Shown here: positions 20,641 through 30,747 of the stretch, in pieces
Position numbering within the stretch: the first letter of the stretch is position 1
Layout of the letters: each line of letters opens with the position of its first letter
Source: Odontocerum albicorne
Taxonomy: Eukaryota > Arthropoda > Insecta > Trichoptera > Odontoceridae
Assembly: GCA_949825065.1 (NCBI GenBank)
Contig: OX463864.1
Location: 19,108,874 to 19,172,873, forward strand
Direction of reading: 5' to 3'
DNA: 64,000 nt
Notes under the pieces: generated by a model
Told to the model about the DNA's origin: nothing
What the model saw: the letters and a program-made list of their open reading frames with translations, nothing else
Database searches by the model: none
Position numbers and translations under genes: made by a program

Positions 20641-21244
20641 TATGTATGTATGTATATATATAACTTTTTTTTAATGTTAATATTTTTTGTATTTTTCAAT
20701 GTTATTGGCCTAAGCCTGTATTGAAGAAATAAATTTACTTTTTCTTTCACACTTTTCTATCACTAGGACTTCTCAAATAATTATCTTACATCTCTCATAT
20801 AATTTACATATCAGATTCTATAATCTTCCTCATTCTCCGCTTACAATCAGCACACAGCAATATGCACACATTCTATTCGACATTTTGATGCCACCCATTT
20901 ACCTCTATAGTTCCTTCACACATGAATCTACGTAAATATTCAACAAGCAGGGTGATGTAACATATCCTTGCATTACCCCTTTTTAAATACTAAACCACTT
21001 GGTCAAGGAACTGTTCGCACTAATACATGCTCTACTTTCAGCATACAGTGACGCAATACCATGTATTCATTTACATTCAACACCAAGCTAAAAAATGTTA
21101 TTTTAACATAGGGGTATCCAATTTGATTTTATCGTGGGCCGTACTGATCAGTCCGTCGTATCTCGCGGGCCAGAGATAAAGAAATAAAATTTTGGCCATC
21201 CCACTATGACATCCAATATTGTTGCTAAGCATAATTAAGTATTC
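20641..21244. other. No gene; possible hAT-type remnant near 21110
   Basis: AT-rich and unrecognised. Near 21110, AGGGGTATCCAATTTG followed by CGTGGGCCGTACTG and TCGCGGGCCAGAG resembles one end of hAT elements, without a partner end. Confidence 0.25.
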
Positions 21245-21860
21245 CTGTGTTTTAACGTGATTAACTAGATTTGCGTTGAGTCCCGGTCACGTGTTTTCAC
21301 GTGATTAACTAGATTTGCGTCGAGTCCCTGTCCCGTGTTTTAACGTGATTAACTAGATTTGCGTTGAGTCCCTGTCCCGTGTTTTGACGTGATTAACTAG
21401 ATTTGCGTTGAGTCCCTGTCCCGTGTTTTGACGTGATTAACTAGATTTGCGTTGAGTCCCTGTCCCGTGTTTTAACGTGATTAACTAGATTTGCGTTGAG
21501 TCCCTGTCCCGTGTTTAACGCGATTAACTAGATTTGCGTTGAGTCCCTGTCCCGTGTTTTAACGTGATTAACTAGATTTGCGTTGAGTCCCTGTCCCGTG
21601 TTTTATCGTGATTAACTAGATTTGCGTCGAATTCCTGTCCCGTGTTTTAACGTGATTAACTAGATTTGCGTTGAGTCCCTGTCCCGTGTTTTAACGTGAT
21701 TAACTAGATTTGTGTTGAGTCCCTGTCCCGTGTTTTAACGCGATTAACTAGATTTACGTCGAATTCCTGTCCCGTGTTTTAACGTGATTAACTAGATTTG
21801 TGCGTTGAGTCCCTGTCCCGTGTTTTGACGCGATTAACTAGATTTGCGTTGAGTCCCGGA
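21245..21860. repeat. 44-bp minisatellite x about 14
   Basis: The unit is TTTTAACGTGATTAACTAGA then TTTGCGTTGAGTCCCTGTCC and CGTG. Variants include TTTTGACG, AACGCG and CGAATTCC. Divergence is low. Confidence 0.95.
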
Positions 21861-22276
21861 TTTGCGTAGTTAACTTTGGCGCCCTTCATATATCGCGCCT
21901 CGGGCAAGGACAATCCTTATCCCGTCTCTGTAAAAAATACTACAAGCTTAAAAACAAGACGCACGAAGGCAACCACAACGATAAGTTGGGCTGACGATGT
22001 TTATGAAAAATGTATTCGGAAAGCAATAATTATTGTAAAACTTTGGCCATCGTCCAAGTATTTCCAATCACTGTATACAAAAGTTGAATATAAGATTTAT
22101 GAACGGTTAAAATTAGGAATAAAGGAGGAAATAAAACCAGGTTAATACGTAACGTAACACTAAATCTTGATATATGGAAACGGAACATGAGACTTGGCAG
22201 AAGGATAAAAGTGATGGGCACGAGCTTAAAATTGCATGCAATTTACCAGATGGACACAATTACGCAAAACAATATA
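21861..22276 (+). other. Unassigned; 89-codon frame at 21876-22145
   Basis: The frame starts within array-flanking DNA (MAPFIYRASGKDNPYPVSVK) and ends KLGIKEEIKPG. I see no domain, no splice signal and no second copy. It may be chance. Confidence 0.2.
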
Positions 22277-23404
22277 CAGGGTGTCCCAAAGGGCAACGTC
22301 AATTCGGTATCGAGGAAGAGGCCAGCTTATGAGGGTTCAGAATTTAAAATTTTTTTTTGAAAAAGCCTTATACTTTTCGAGTTATAGGCATTTCTTCGAA
22401 AATTGTAAAAGTAGCTACCCTGAGCCGAATGTTTGTATATTGTGACTAAAAATTGCCTTATTTTATGATTTTAATGGTTGTATCGCAATCCTAGATAGAC
22501 CTGCTATTAGTCGGAGTCAGAAATAAAACAAAAAAAAAATTTGCACGTTTGAAAAAAAAATTGTTTTTGTCCGATCATAAAAAATAATATTTTTTATCAG
22601 CCAACTTTAACTCATCATACTGTAAAAATAATGTACTACGCTTACCTGGCAAGTTACATCAAAAGTTGGCCTGTTTAGTCAGGATTTCAAAATGGTACAA
22701 TACATATCTACTACTCCTTTAAAAATAATTTTAAAACATTAATTTCTGAAATTAAAGATCGAATTCAAAAATTTTGAGCGAGACAAACGATACGGCGGAT
22801 GCACTAGTTAGAGTAATACAGCTTGTGTCGCCATTTTTGATATGTCATATCTAGTTCCTGTCAAAAATGGTGTCTTACTCTAACTCGTTCATCCGCCGTA
22901 TCGTTTTCTCGCTCAAAATTTTTGAATTCGATCTTTAATTTCAGAAATTAATGTTTTAAAATTATTTTTAAAGGAGTAGTAGATATGTATTGTACCATTT
23001 TGAAATCCTGACTAAACAGGCCAACTTTTGATGTAACTTGCCAGGTAAGCGTAGTACATTATTTTTACAGTATGATGAGTTAAAGTTGGCTGATAAAAAT
23101 ATTATTTTTTATGATCGGACAAAAACAATTTTTTTTTCAAACGTGCAAATTTTTTTGTGTTATTTCTGACTCCGACTAATAGCAGGTCTATCTAGGATTG
23201 CGATACAACCATTAAAATCATAAAATAAGGCAATTTTTAGTCACAATATACAAACATTCGGCTCAGGGTAGCTACTTTTACAATTTTCGAAGAAATGCCT
23301 ATAACTCAAAAAGTATAAGGCTATTTCAAAAAAAAAAATTTAATTCTGAACCCTCATAAGCTGGCCTCTTCCTCGATACCGGCGTTGCCCTTTGGGACAC
23401 CCTG
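22277..23404. mobile_element. Foldback element: 1.13-kb near-perfect palindrome flanked by TA
   Basis: The ends CAGGGTGTCCCAAAGGGCAA (left) and CCTTTGGGACACCCTG (right) begin arms of about 564 and 544 bp that are nearly identical along their full length. Only a 20-bp loop (22841-22860) separates them. The flank is TA (or TATA). No transposase is inside. Arm differences are few: a CAACGTCAATTCG/CACGCCGG-like change near the tips, a short extra piece near the loop, and single bases. Confidence 0.9.
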
Positions 23405-23504
23405 TATATACATGCCTTCGAGATGTGGCGTTAGAGTCGGAGATGGGCGTTGCGAAGATATGTATCAACCCGTTTATACTCAGAAGATCCAAAATCTGTC
23501 CAAT

Positions 23505-23665
23505 TTTTTTTAAAGCATAGATATGTCCGAAGTCATAGGTATCATTTTACCATCGAACACTAGGCGGAAAAAGTGCCAGTATCGTTCGAGGGAAGTAGCA
23601 CAGCGCGGGGTTCGAACCGACGATCTTCCACACTGAAGTTTAGTGCGTTACCATGCGGCCATGCG
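23505..23665 (-). mobile_element. SINE S2, 5' half
   Basis: The reverse complement carries GGCCGCATGGTAACGCAC, the B box GGTTCGAACCCCGCGC and the body to CATATCTATGCTTTAAAAAA. Confidence 0.75.
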
Positions 23666-23689
23666 ACTCAGTTTTTTTTATTATTTTTT

Positions 23690-23990
23690 ATTGACCGTAA
23701 ACGAAACACCTGAATTCGCAACAAAACAAAGGTAGAAGACGTTATAAAGGTGTGCAATAAAACTAAGTGGCAATGGGCAGGACATGTAGTCAGAATGTCA
23801 GATTCCCGATGGACGTCAGAAATAATGCAATGGTACCCAAGAGGCATAAAGAGGCCCAGAAGAAGATCGAAGGTATGCTGGATAGATGGAATCAGGAAGC
23901 ATGGCAACATCACATGGCACCAACGAGCAAAAAACCTAACTATTTGGAGTCAACTTGGGGAAACCTTCATCCAGATTGACAATGATGATG
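23690..23990 (+). mobile_element. LINE-F, 5'-truncated, (GAT)n tail
   Basis: KTKWQWAGHVVRMSDSRWTS, EIMQWYPRGIKRPRRRSKVC, WIDGIRKHG, and SQLGETFIQIDN are followed by ACAATGATGATGATGATGAT. It is more truncated than the other two copies. Confidence 0.85.
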
Positions 23991-24049
23991 ATGATGATGA
24001 CATATACATACACACATATATACATATACATATACATACACAAACATAT

Positions 24050-24300
24050 TCTAAGTCACTTAAATAAGATGACTGCTTTTTAAAACCCAATCTTATAAGA
24101 AAATTTTCTTTTACTTTTGACAATATATTATATGAAATATGTCAATATCCGAAGCAGTCCCGTTCAGAAGAGTTAAGGCCCTTCCAACAGGCATAGCGGC
24201 TGGAAGACCCGTTCTTGCGTATGTTATTGAGAACAGTTCTCGCCGGCGCAATCTAGTTTAATTGTTAGAAACATTTAACGCTAATCTTTCTAGTAATGCT
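24050..24300 (+). repeat. Segment M, copy 2; 40-codon ORF at 24139-24261
   Basis: It is an inverted copy of 19958-20195: CTAATCTTATAAGAAAA, ATGTCAATATCCGAAGCAGT, GAAGAGTTAAGGCCCTTCCA and ACGCTAATCTT. Its ORF starts MSISEAVPFRRVKALPTGIA and ends RRRNLV. Both M copies follow the LINE-F 3' end after a short AT/AC-rich stretch. Confidence 0.6.
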
Positions 24301-24394
24301 GGACAGCTCAGAACTCCTCCAACAAGCCTGACCAGAAGACGCAGGTCTCTTCTTACGCTCAAGGAATTATACCCGAGCATGCCCAGCAGAAACT

Positions 24395-24660
24395 ATGTAG
24401 GATAAATCACTCATAAAGAAAAAAAATTTGGACCTTCTCCACTATGAGTGAGTTATGTGCCCCCAGTGGGCTCGAAATGCAAGCATTGCTTTCTAATTTA
24501 CTATGAATCAATGAATTAAACAGTGTTGTAAGCACCATTTGGTTTTTCTTTGAGAAAATACTACCTAAACAAACGAATTCCTCAACTTGCTCTAATCTTT
24601 CATCATTCATCCATTTACCGCATTTACATTATATTTAATGGTATGTTGGATTTAAACACG
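24395..24660 (-). mobile_element. LINE-B, upstream RT segment
   Basis: MNDERLEQVEEFVCLGSIFS matches the VEEFCYLGSIFS segment of LINE-B. The following residues are frame-shifted. Confidence 0.6.
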
Positions 24661-24951
24661 GTATGTATCTCAATGGCCAGCGTTGAGTGTTTAACCCAAT
24701 AAACAGAGCCTTAAAATAGCAATATGTTTATACTCCAATTATTTGATTTATTACTAACACCCTCTTTTGATTGATATTGCAGTGTTAAAATGCCAAAACG
24801 GTATTGCAGATTGCACAAACAAAATTATTCGATGGAGAAAAGCAAATACAAACAAACCCTGCAATCATAACATGTACGAGTATTGTAACAGAAAACTGAT
24901 ATAATTCGAAAATTACAATGATAACTCAAAGAATGAATTATGACTCAAAAT

Positions 24952-25425
24952 GAACTCAAAAAATTAATTAAAATAATTATTTCAAATAAACAAAAAATGA
25001 ATTAAAAGAATTAATTCAAATAAACAAAAAATGTATTAAAAGAATTAATTCAAATAAACAAAAAATGTATTAAAAGAATTAATTCAAATAAACAAAAAAT
25101 GAATTAAAAGAATTAATTCAAATAAACAAAAAATGTATTAAAAGAATTAATTCAAATAAACAAAAAATGAATTAAAAGAATTAATTCAAATAAACAAAAA
25201 ATGAATTAATAGAATTAATTCAAATAAAGAAAAAAATAATTAATTCAAATAAACAAAAAATGAATTAAAAGAAGTAATTCAAATAAACAAAAAATGTATT
25301 AATTCAAATAAACAAAAAATGAATTAAAAGAATTAATTCAAATAAACTAAAAATGAATTAAAAGAATTAATTCAAATGGACAAAAAATAAACTAAAAGAA
25401 ATAATTCAAATAAACAAAAACTCAG
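24952..25425. repeat. 34-bp AT-rich minisatellite x about 13
   Basis: The unit is AATTAATTCAAATAAACAAA then AAATGAATTAAAAG, with GTATT/GAATT variants and a few shortened units. It ends against an S2 remnant. Confidence 0.95.
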
Positions 25426-26290
25426 TATATGCTGGTGTGCTCGGATCGTATCGTTTCAGGTGTGCCATGGGATACAGTACAGTAGTGTAGCCGGTAAGTT
25501 TACTGGTTATCGTTGCCAGGCTTCGCAGTAGAGGATCCCCTCGCCACTCCAACGTCAATCTTGAACCGTTCTCCCACGTCAATCGTGTGATCTTCTGTGA
25601 GAGAACAGCCCGATCCTGAATGCGCACTCCCTCCCGCAAACGTCACAGATATGTGGACCCTGCTGAGTCGCCTGGCCATGCTGACGCATGTTCGCAGTGC
25701 GCTGATAGTTTCTCACACGTCTAGCCGCTGAGACGCCATCATCCCAAGAACATACGGCACTCCACCCCTCACAGTCCCGAGCCACCCCCTCCCAGTCCTC
25801 AGGCGCCCCGCACAAAGTAAGCGACTTTCGCAGACTGTCCCTATAGAGCTTCCTCTGCCCACCAACTTTTCGCTTGCCCACCACTTCCCCGTACAAGACG
25901 CGTTTTGGGAGTCTATGATCGCCCATGCATATCACATGCCCGGTCCACCGCAATTTCGGCTTTGCAGGACCGAAACATTTGTGACATGATCACTCCAGTG
26001 GATCTGAAAAATTCGGCGAAGGAAACGCTGGTGGAACATTTCGAGGCTTTGAATGTGCGTTTTATAAGGAACCCAAATCTCAGACCCATAGAGAAGAGTG
26101 GGGAGGACAACAACCTTGTAGACTGATATTTTTGTGGACTGGGAGATGTCTCTGCTGTAGAACACTCTGTGTTTACTGGTGTGCAAGGGTTTACTCACTT
26201 AAAAAAAAAACTCCACGGCACAATTTTGCTTTCTAACTGAATTGACATTGGAATGGCGACGGAATCTTCAACTACAATGGCAATACCGCA
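25426..26290 (+). mobile_element. SINE S2 3' half, split by LINE-G
   Basis: The left part (25426-25507) runs GCTGGTGTGCTCGGATCG to CCGGTAAGTTTACTGGT. The right part (26171-26290) resumes with GTTTACTGGTGTGCAAGGG and continues through ACTCCACGGCACAATTTTGC to GACATTGGAATGGCGACGG. The shared 10 bp GTTTACTGGT is the target duplication. Confidence 0.8.
25508..26170 (-). mobile_element. LINE-G, 5'-truncated; C-terminal zinc finger; shares its 3' tail with S2
   Basis: The minus strand encodes VVLPTLLYGSEIWVPY, QSLEMFHQRFLRRIFQIHWS, then after a frameshift RWTGHVICMGDHRLPKRVLY, GKRKVGGQRKLYRDSLRKSL, and finally CDVCGRECAFRIGLFSHRRS with a CxxC...HxxxH finger. This is the C-terminal organisation of a widespread insect LINE type. 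After the stop comes a 3' UTR ending ATTGACGTTGGAGTGGCGAG, GGGATCCTCTACTGCGAAGC, the same as the S2 tail. The insert is bounded by GTTTACTGGT at 25498-25507 and 26171-26180. Confidence 0.85.
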
Positions 26291-26755
26291 CAGTTTAGAG
26301 ACTGCTCTCTAACCTGCCGTATTTACATTGTCTTTTTATTATTATTATTAGTTGTACTCGTATGATATGTATGTAATTTCTTCTATAGAAGCATATTCTA
26401 AAGGAAAAGAATGGCATTTTCTTTTCTCTGCCTACCCCGGCAGAAAAGCGGCATGATGTTTTGTGTATATAATAATGAAACATAACTTGATTGATATGAT
26501 GCACTCGTACACAGCACCAATCAACCGGTTTATTGATGAAGTGAGGGACACGGACCACACTCTGCCAATTTACCACTCCCACGGTTTAATTGCGGACAAG
26601 CATATCAAATTAATCATATTCTGTCATCAAAGCGATATGACATACCAACTCATATACATTAAATTTCCGAAGCAGACTTCTCAAACTTTACTGTCTTCAT
26701 GTACCAGTTTTTTTATACCAATCCATCACAAGCTAGTATTTTTGTGAAATCAAAG
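26291..26755. other. Unassigned DNA with a LINE-B-like scrap near 26420
   Basis: CTCTGCCTACCCCGGCAGAA at about 26425 is a LINE-B terminal fragment. The frame at 26463-26747 has no recognised family. Confidence 0.3.
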
Positions 26756-26759
26756 AAAA

Positions 26760-26915
26760 GTCAAATGAGAAAAGGAAGACCGTGGATATATGACAAGATG
26801 CATGGATATGAATGAAATGAAAGCCATGTGTATGGATAGAAAAGCATGGAAATCTGTCCTCTCTGCCTATTCCAAAATGAATATGATGTGATGGTATGCA
26901 TGTATTCGTAAAAAG
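26760..26915 (+). mobile_element. LINE-B, 3' terminus
   Basis: MRKGRPWIYDKMHGYE-like codons are followed by MCMDRKAWKSVLSAY-like codons and then the GTGATGGTATGCATGTAT end. Confidence 0.6.
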
Positions 26916-26919
26916 AATT

Positions 26920-27440
26920 TGGCATTTTTATTGCCAGGTGACAATCTCTTCCAGCCAACCAGACAAAAGTAAATAAAGCAAGTCACATGGTCACAAAAAA
27001 CAGTCAAATCACTACCCATCCCCACGGAATCCATGAACATATACATGACCATACACTCCCGGTACAATCACCAGAACATTCCTTTTCATATAAAGTGAGA
27101 TATCATCAATCAAAGGAAAAGGAAGGGATGGTGGAGAGGAAATAAAAATCAGGAATGAAACGCATTATATTACTGACAAGAAATAGTTTTTTCAGTAGAT
27201 TCTTAAGGCATACGAAGGACAGAGCGAGTCTAACTTTGGTTTGTAACTGGTTCCAGAGTCTCTCTACATGGGCAGTAAAGGAGGGCGTAAAAGAAAGAAC
27301 GGTGAACTGGGAAGACCTTCTAAAGAAGTTTGGGAATAGCGCAAGTCCATGATCGGAAAGGCGCTGAAAATTTTCAGCGAGATAAAAGGGGGTGGTGGGA
27401 AAGTTAAGAATATTATACAACATAGATAATATGTGAATTT
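26920..27440 (-). mobile_element. LINE-C, 5'-truncated copy with full 3' end
   Basis: Coding (27423 to about 27170) reads CYLAENFQRLSDHGLALF, then VERLWNQLQTKVRLALSFVC and LKNLLKKLF. This is the RLWN...PSL..FK..L pattern that ends many CR1/Jockey-like LINEs. The 3' UTR continues to TTGGCTGGAAGAGATTGTCA and CCTGGCAATAAAAATG. Confidence 0.75.
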
Positions 27441-27980
27441 GGCGTTAATTTGTCATGTTCAATCAGCCTTCTGATGTGAAATGATATGATTGTACTTTCT
27501 CAGGTTAAAAATAAATCTTAGTCAAACGTTTTAAAGACGTAATCGTTCAGCTATTCCTCCGTAATGTATATATGATACGCGTACGTAAATAAAAATTATT
27601 TTGAAACGAAGAGAACGGACGACTGAACTAAAGAATTAAAATTGAACATAAAATAAAATTAGAAAATAAAAACTATGCATAAAGCAATATATATTTATTT
27701 ATTTATTAATACACGGTTGATTTCGAACATCAATATTTTTTTGAAAATACAATCAAAATTTAAAAAGCATGTGAATACAGAAATACAAGATGTTACAAAT
27801 AAGATACATAAATATCAAAACACTGATATATGATTCAAACAATCCGCTGTCAAAAAGAAGTACGTACATACGTGTGCTACCACATACAACTGGCCAGAAC
27901 CTAGAAGGCCCAGAGCCGTATGCCTTGCATGACAAAAAAAACAACATGGTCTATGTCAATAACACATTTCAATGCTTGTA
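27441..27980. other. Unassigned; (TTTA)n at 27690
   Basis: An AT-rich stretch. From about 27690 a (TTTA)n block followed by a 290-bp segment with overlapping weak frames on both strands could be the 3' UTR of an unrecognised LINE on the minus strand. Confidence 0.3.
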
Positions 27981-28450
27981 AAGGGTCTTTCAAATTGAGC
28001 GGTTTTTTTAATTCTTGGATAAAACACAGATGGCGTCACTAGCTTGCCTGGGTCTTGTGACATTTGAGAAGTGTAATGTATGACATTTATAAAAATTGAG
28101 TCGTATACAATACAACAACGCGTTCAAATTGTTGAATTATTCTATGTATTGTAATCTCTGGAAACAGTGATGTTAATTGGACACCAAGACCATGTGATCT
28201 GACACCGTTGGACTATTTTCTCTGGGGTTACATGAAAAGTCAGGTCTATAAGAATGACCCCCGATCAATTCCTGAGCTGAAGGACGAAATTATTCGCGTT
28301 ATTGGTGAGTTAGAACCGTAATTATGCCAAAATGTCATACATTATACTTCAATGGCCCATAAAAAGTTTTTGAAATCAAAGCAAATTGTGTGCTTTATTC
28401 AAGAATTAAAAAAAAAAAATTAAAAAAACCGCTCTATTTGAAAGACACTT
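27981..28450 (+). mobile_element. Mariner-type MITE with transposase remnants
   Basis: TIRs AAGGGTCTTTCAAATTGAGC and GCTCTATTTGAAAGACACTT are flanked by TA. Inside, codons for the transposase N-terminus (SYTIQQRVQIVELFY) are fused by a deletion to the C-terminus (RPCDLTPLDYFLWGYMKSQV, then IPELKDEIIRVIGELEP stop). The WPPRSCDLTP-type block holds the third catalytic aspartate. Confidence 0.85.
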
Positions 28451-28534
28451 TATAACTCAATAGTCTACACGGACTAAAACGTCAAACAATATAAAATTGT
28501 TTGTACTTATGTCCGTATGTAAGAATACGCGTTG

Positions 28535-28830
28535 TTATAGTTACAGTTTAATATTTACATTTTATGGATGGTCCGATGTCATGCAAGTCACTAGATAGCA
28601 TTGGTCGAGGCAAGCGATGGTCATGGGTCTACTAGTTAGAGTTTAATATTTACGTTTTATGGACAGTCCGATGTCGTGCAAGTCACTAGATAACATCGGT
28701 TGAGGCAACGCAAGTGATGGTCATGGTGTCTATTAGTTACAATTTAATATTTACGTTTTATAGACGGTCTGATGTCATGCAAGTCACTAGACATCATCGG
28801 TTGACGCAAAGCAAGTGATGGTCATGGTCC
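28535..28830. repeat. About 98-bp tandem repeat x 3
   Basis: TTTAATATTTACGTTTTATG, GTCCGATGTCATGCAAGTCA, CATCGGTTGAGGCAA and GTGATGGTCATGG recur three times, each with a few changes. Confidence 0.9.
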
Positions 28831-28919
28831 TATGAAAGTAATTAATTTCCGAAAGATTAAGACAAAATCTTTATAATTTACTCATTATAATTAATTTTCG
28901 AAAGATTAAGACAGCAAAA

Positions 28920-29065
28920 TCAAAGCACACCATCTCCCTATCGGGATAAACAGAAATGAGAGAACTGCAGACTGTCCTATCTTGGCATATATCTTTCGCC
29001 TCTTCTACATCCATACACCTCATACAGCTCCTACAATTTCTCTGACTTTTTATATTTCTTTCAAA
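28920..29065 (-). mobile_element. LINE-B, 3' terminus
   Basis: CACACCATCTCCCTATCGGG in + orientation is the reverse of the LINE-B end (S-YPDREMV, stop). It is followed by the MDVEEAK-type and RNCRSCM-type codons up to TTTCTTTCAA. Confidence 0.65.
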
Positions 29066-29576
29066 TTATAATACCTCTTAATAATTAATACAAGTTCACA
29101 CAGACCACAGGTTGAAAACGCCTATCTAAAACCTCTTTATAATCAAACCCATTTAGTATCTCTAAGAAAAATCTACCAATAAGCCTACCAGAAGCAAGCA
29201 AACACTACATTTTTACAACGCATATTAATATCTTTACAGTAGTCAAGTAAATGTATGAAATCATTTATATTCACTAGGTCAGGGTCAAGGATGCAGTGAC
29301 ATTTGTAATGACAAAATGCTATACACACTTCATTAATTATGAATCTTTAACACTGGCATAATCTATTACACATTGAATATTTTCAATTCCTGTTTTTCTC
29401 ATATGACAATACCATTATCTGCAACTGCGGTCTTCAAACTTCTATCAATGTCGGAACCCTACACTTCAAATTTTATTTCTTTAAAACCCTAGTAGAAAAA
29501 ATCTACAGTTGAATTTTTTTAATATCAAGGTTTAAAAATAAAAATGTATATGGTACATAATAACAAACATCAGAAT

Positions 29577-29798
29577 CAGTTACAAACCAATATAAGACTG
29601 GCTCCGTCCTTGGCATGCTTTAAGAAGCGACTAAAAAAACTCTTAATCTCTAGTCAGTAAAATAACGTGTTTCATTCCCGATTTTTCATTTCTTTTCCAC
29701 CATCACTTCCTTTAATTTTGATTGATGATATCTCACTTTATATGAAAAAGAATGTTTGGGTGATTGTCCGTCTTCGTGGGGTTCGTATTTACTTATTT
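29577..29798 (+). mobile_element. LINE-C, 3' part
   Basis: QTNIRLAPSLACFKKRLKKL-type codons end in S-Q stop at about 29660. The 3' UTR reads ATTGATGATATCTCACTTTA and GGTGATTGTCCGTCTTCGTG, and is then cut off by a hairpin-containing segment. Confidence 0.75.
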
Positions 29799-29829
29799 CA
29801 GGTGAATATAAACAGTTTATATTCACCTG
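29799..29829. repeat. Perfect 15-bp-arm hairpin
   Basis: CAGGTGAATATAAAC, a single A, then GTTTATATTCACCTG. It sits exactly at the junction of LINE-C and the dispersed repeat that continues to 29920. Confidence 0.9.
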
Positions 29830-29920
29830 ACGAAGAAGACGGTGGTCTTCGAAACTAGTTGTGAACCTAAATTAAACCTGTGGTAAACACAAAAATATAA
29901 AATGAGTTTTTTATTTTACT
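29830..29920 (+). repeat. Dispersed repeat with GAAGACGGTGGTCTTCGAAA
   Basis: ACGAAGAAGACGGTGGTCTT is followed by AAACCTGTGGTAAACACAA and AAATATAAAATGAG. A minus-strand copy is at 38495-38610. Confidence 0.65.
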
Positions 29921-29939
29921 TATTTTTTCCTTTTATGTA

Positions 29940-30250
29940 AAGGGTCTTGTGTTTCTTCGGACACATATCAAGAAACAATGATACAAGTCTCAAAAAGACT
30001 TTCATGTTGGGCAACGTTTTTGGTAGGAAGATCAAGAGGCCGCACTTCCTTGCGTTGTACCAACCAGATCAAAGACGTTACGACTAGAGAGAGAGAGTAT
30101 ACTAGGAGAGCCTTGATTTATCTTAAAATGTTCCAAGAGGGTATTGGTCCTAGAAAGGGTGAGAAACCCTGATTTACAAAGCTCTGAAGAATGCTCAGAT
30201 TTACCGGAAGACCATCCAGGATAGAACAACAATGATTTACAAGGGGAGCA
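29940..30250 (+). mobile_element. LINE-K-like fragment, degenerate
   Basis: Codons FFGHISRNNDTSL and the GRRSRGRTSLRCTNQIKDV-like segment match the FGHI...LE...G...GRSPTRW.DQI block of a LINE C-terminus. Frameshifts are frequent. Confidence 0.5.
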
Positions 30251-30747
30251 CACAACCAAGTATTGTAAATGGAAAATGAAAATAAATTATGTTTCTTTAT
30301 ACAATAGATTGAATTCATTATGACTGTGTCAAAATAAATACAATCTATTAAGAAAGAAAAAAAATCAACTGCTCTTTGATAGATTATTGTGTTTTTTTTA
30401 CTATTTTTGTGATTTATTTCCCTGTGCTGAAGATTTGTAAAATTGCACCTGTCTGATTCCGTATTTTTACTTTGTTTTCAATGCGTATTTTGTTTTTCAA
30501 TAATTTGTCTTTTGTATTTGTATTTTTTGCGCAGTGCGGACTGTGTGCCTGTGGACGGACCCGTGTTGTGTTGATAACATGTGATTTTATACGATTCAAT
30601 ACCTGTTTCTTTGTTATTGTTTTTGTTGTAATTGTGTAAAATTATTTTTATTTTATTAATATATTCTGTTAATGTGTTGAGTGCTCACTACTGGCTCTTG
30701 AACTTTTATTATTTTTGTTATAAAATACATTGTACTATTTACTTACT
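30251..30747. other. T-rich unassigned DNA
   Basis: No ORF or repeat is recognised. GTGGACGGACCCGTGTTGTG at about 30552 resembles ACACGGCCCCGTATTGTGTT at about 37327, possibly the same unknown element. Confidence 0.25.

Noticed and set aside
20302..20724. 140-codon plus-strand ORF
   Set aside because: It is antisense to LINE-F coding sequence, which has clear reverse-transcriptase similarity on the other strand.
25579..25953. Host zinc-finger gene (CDVCGR...HRRSH)
   Set aside because: The finger is the known C-terminal feature of a LINE type, and upstream codons are reverse-transcriptase thumb sequence.
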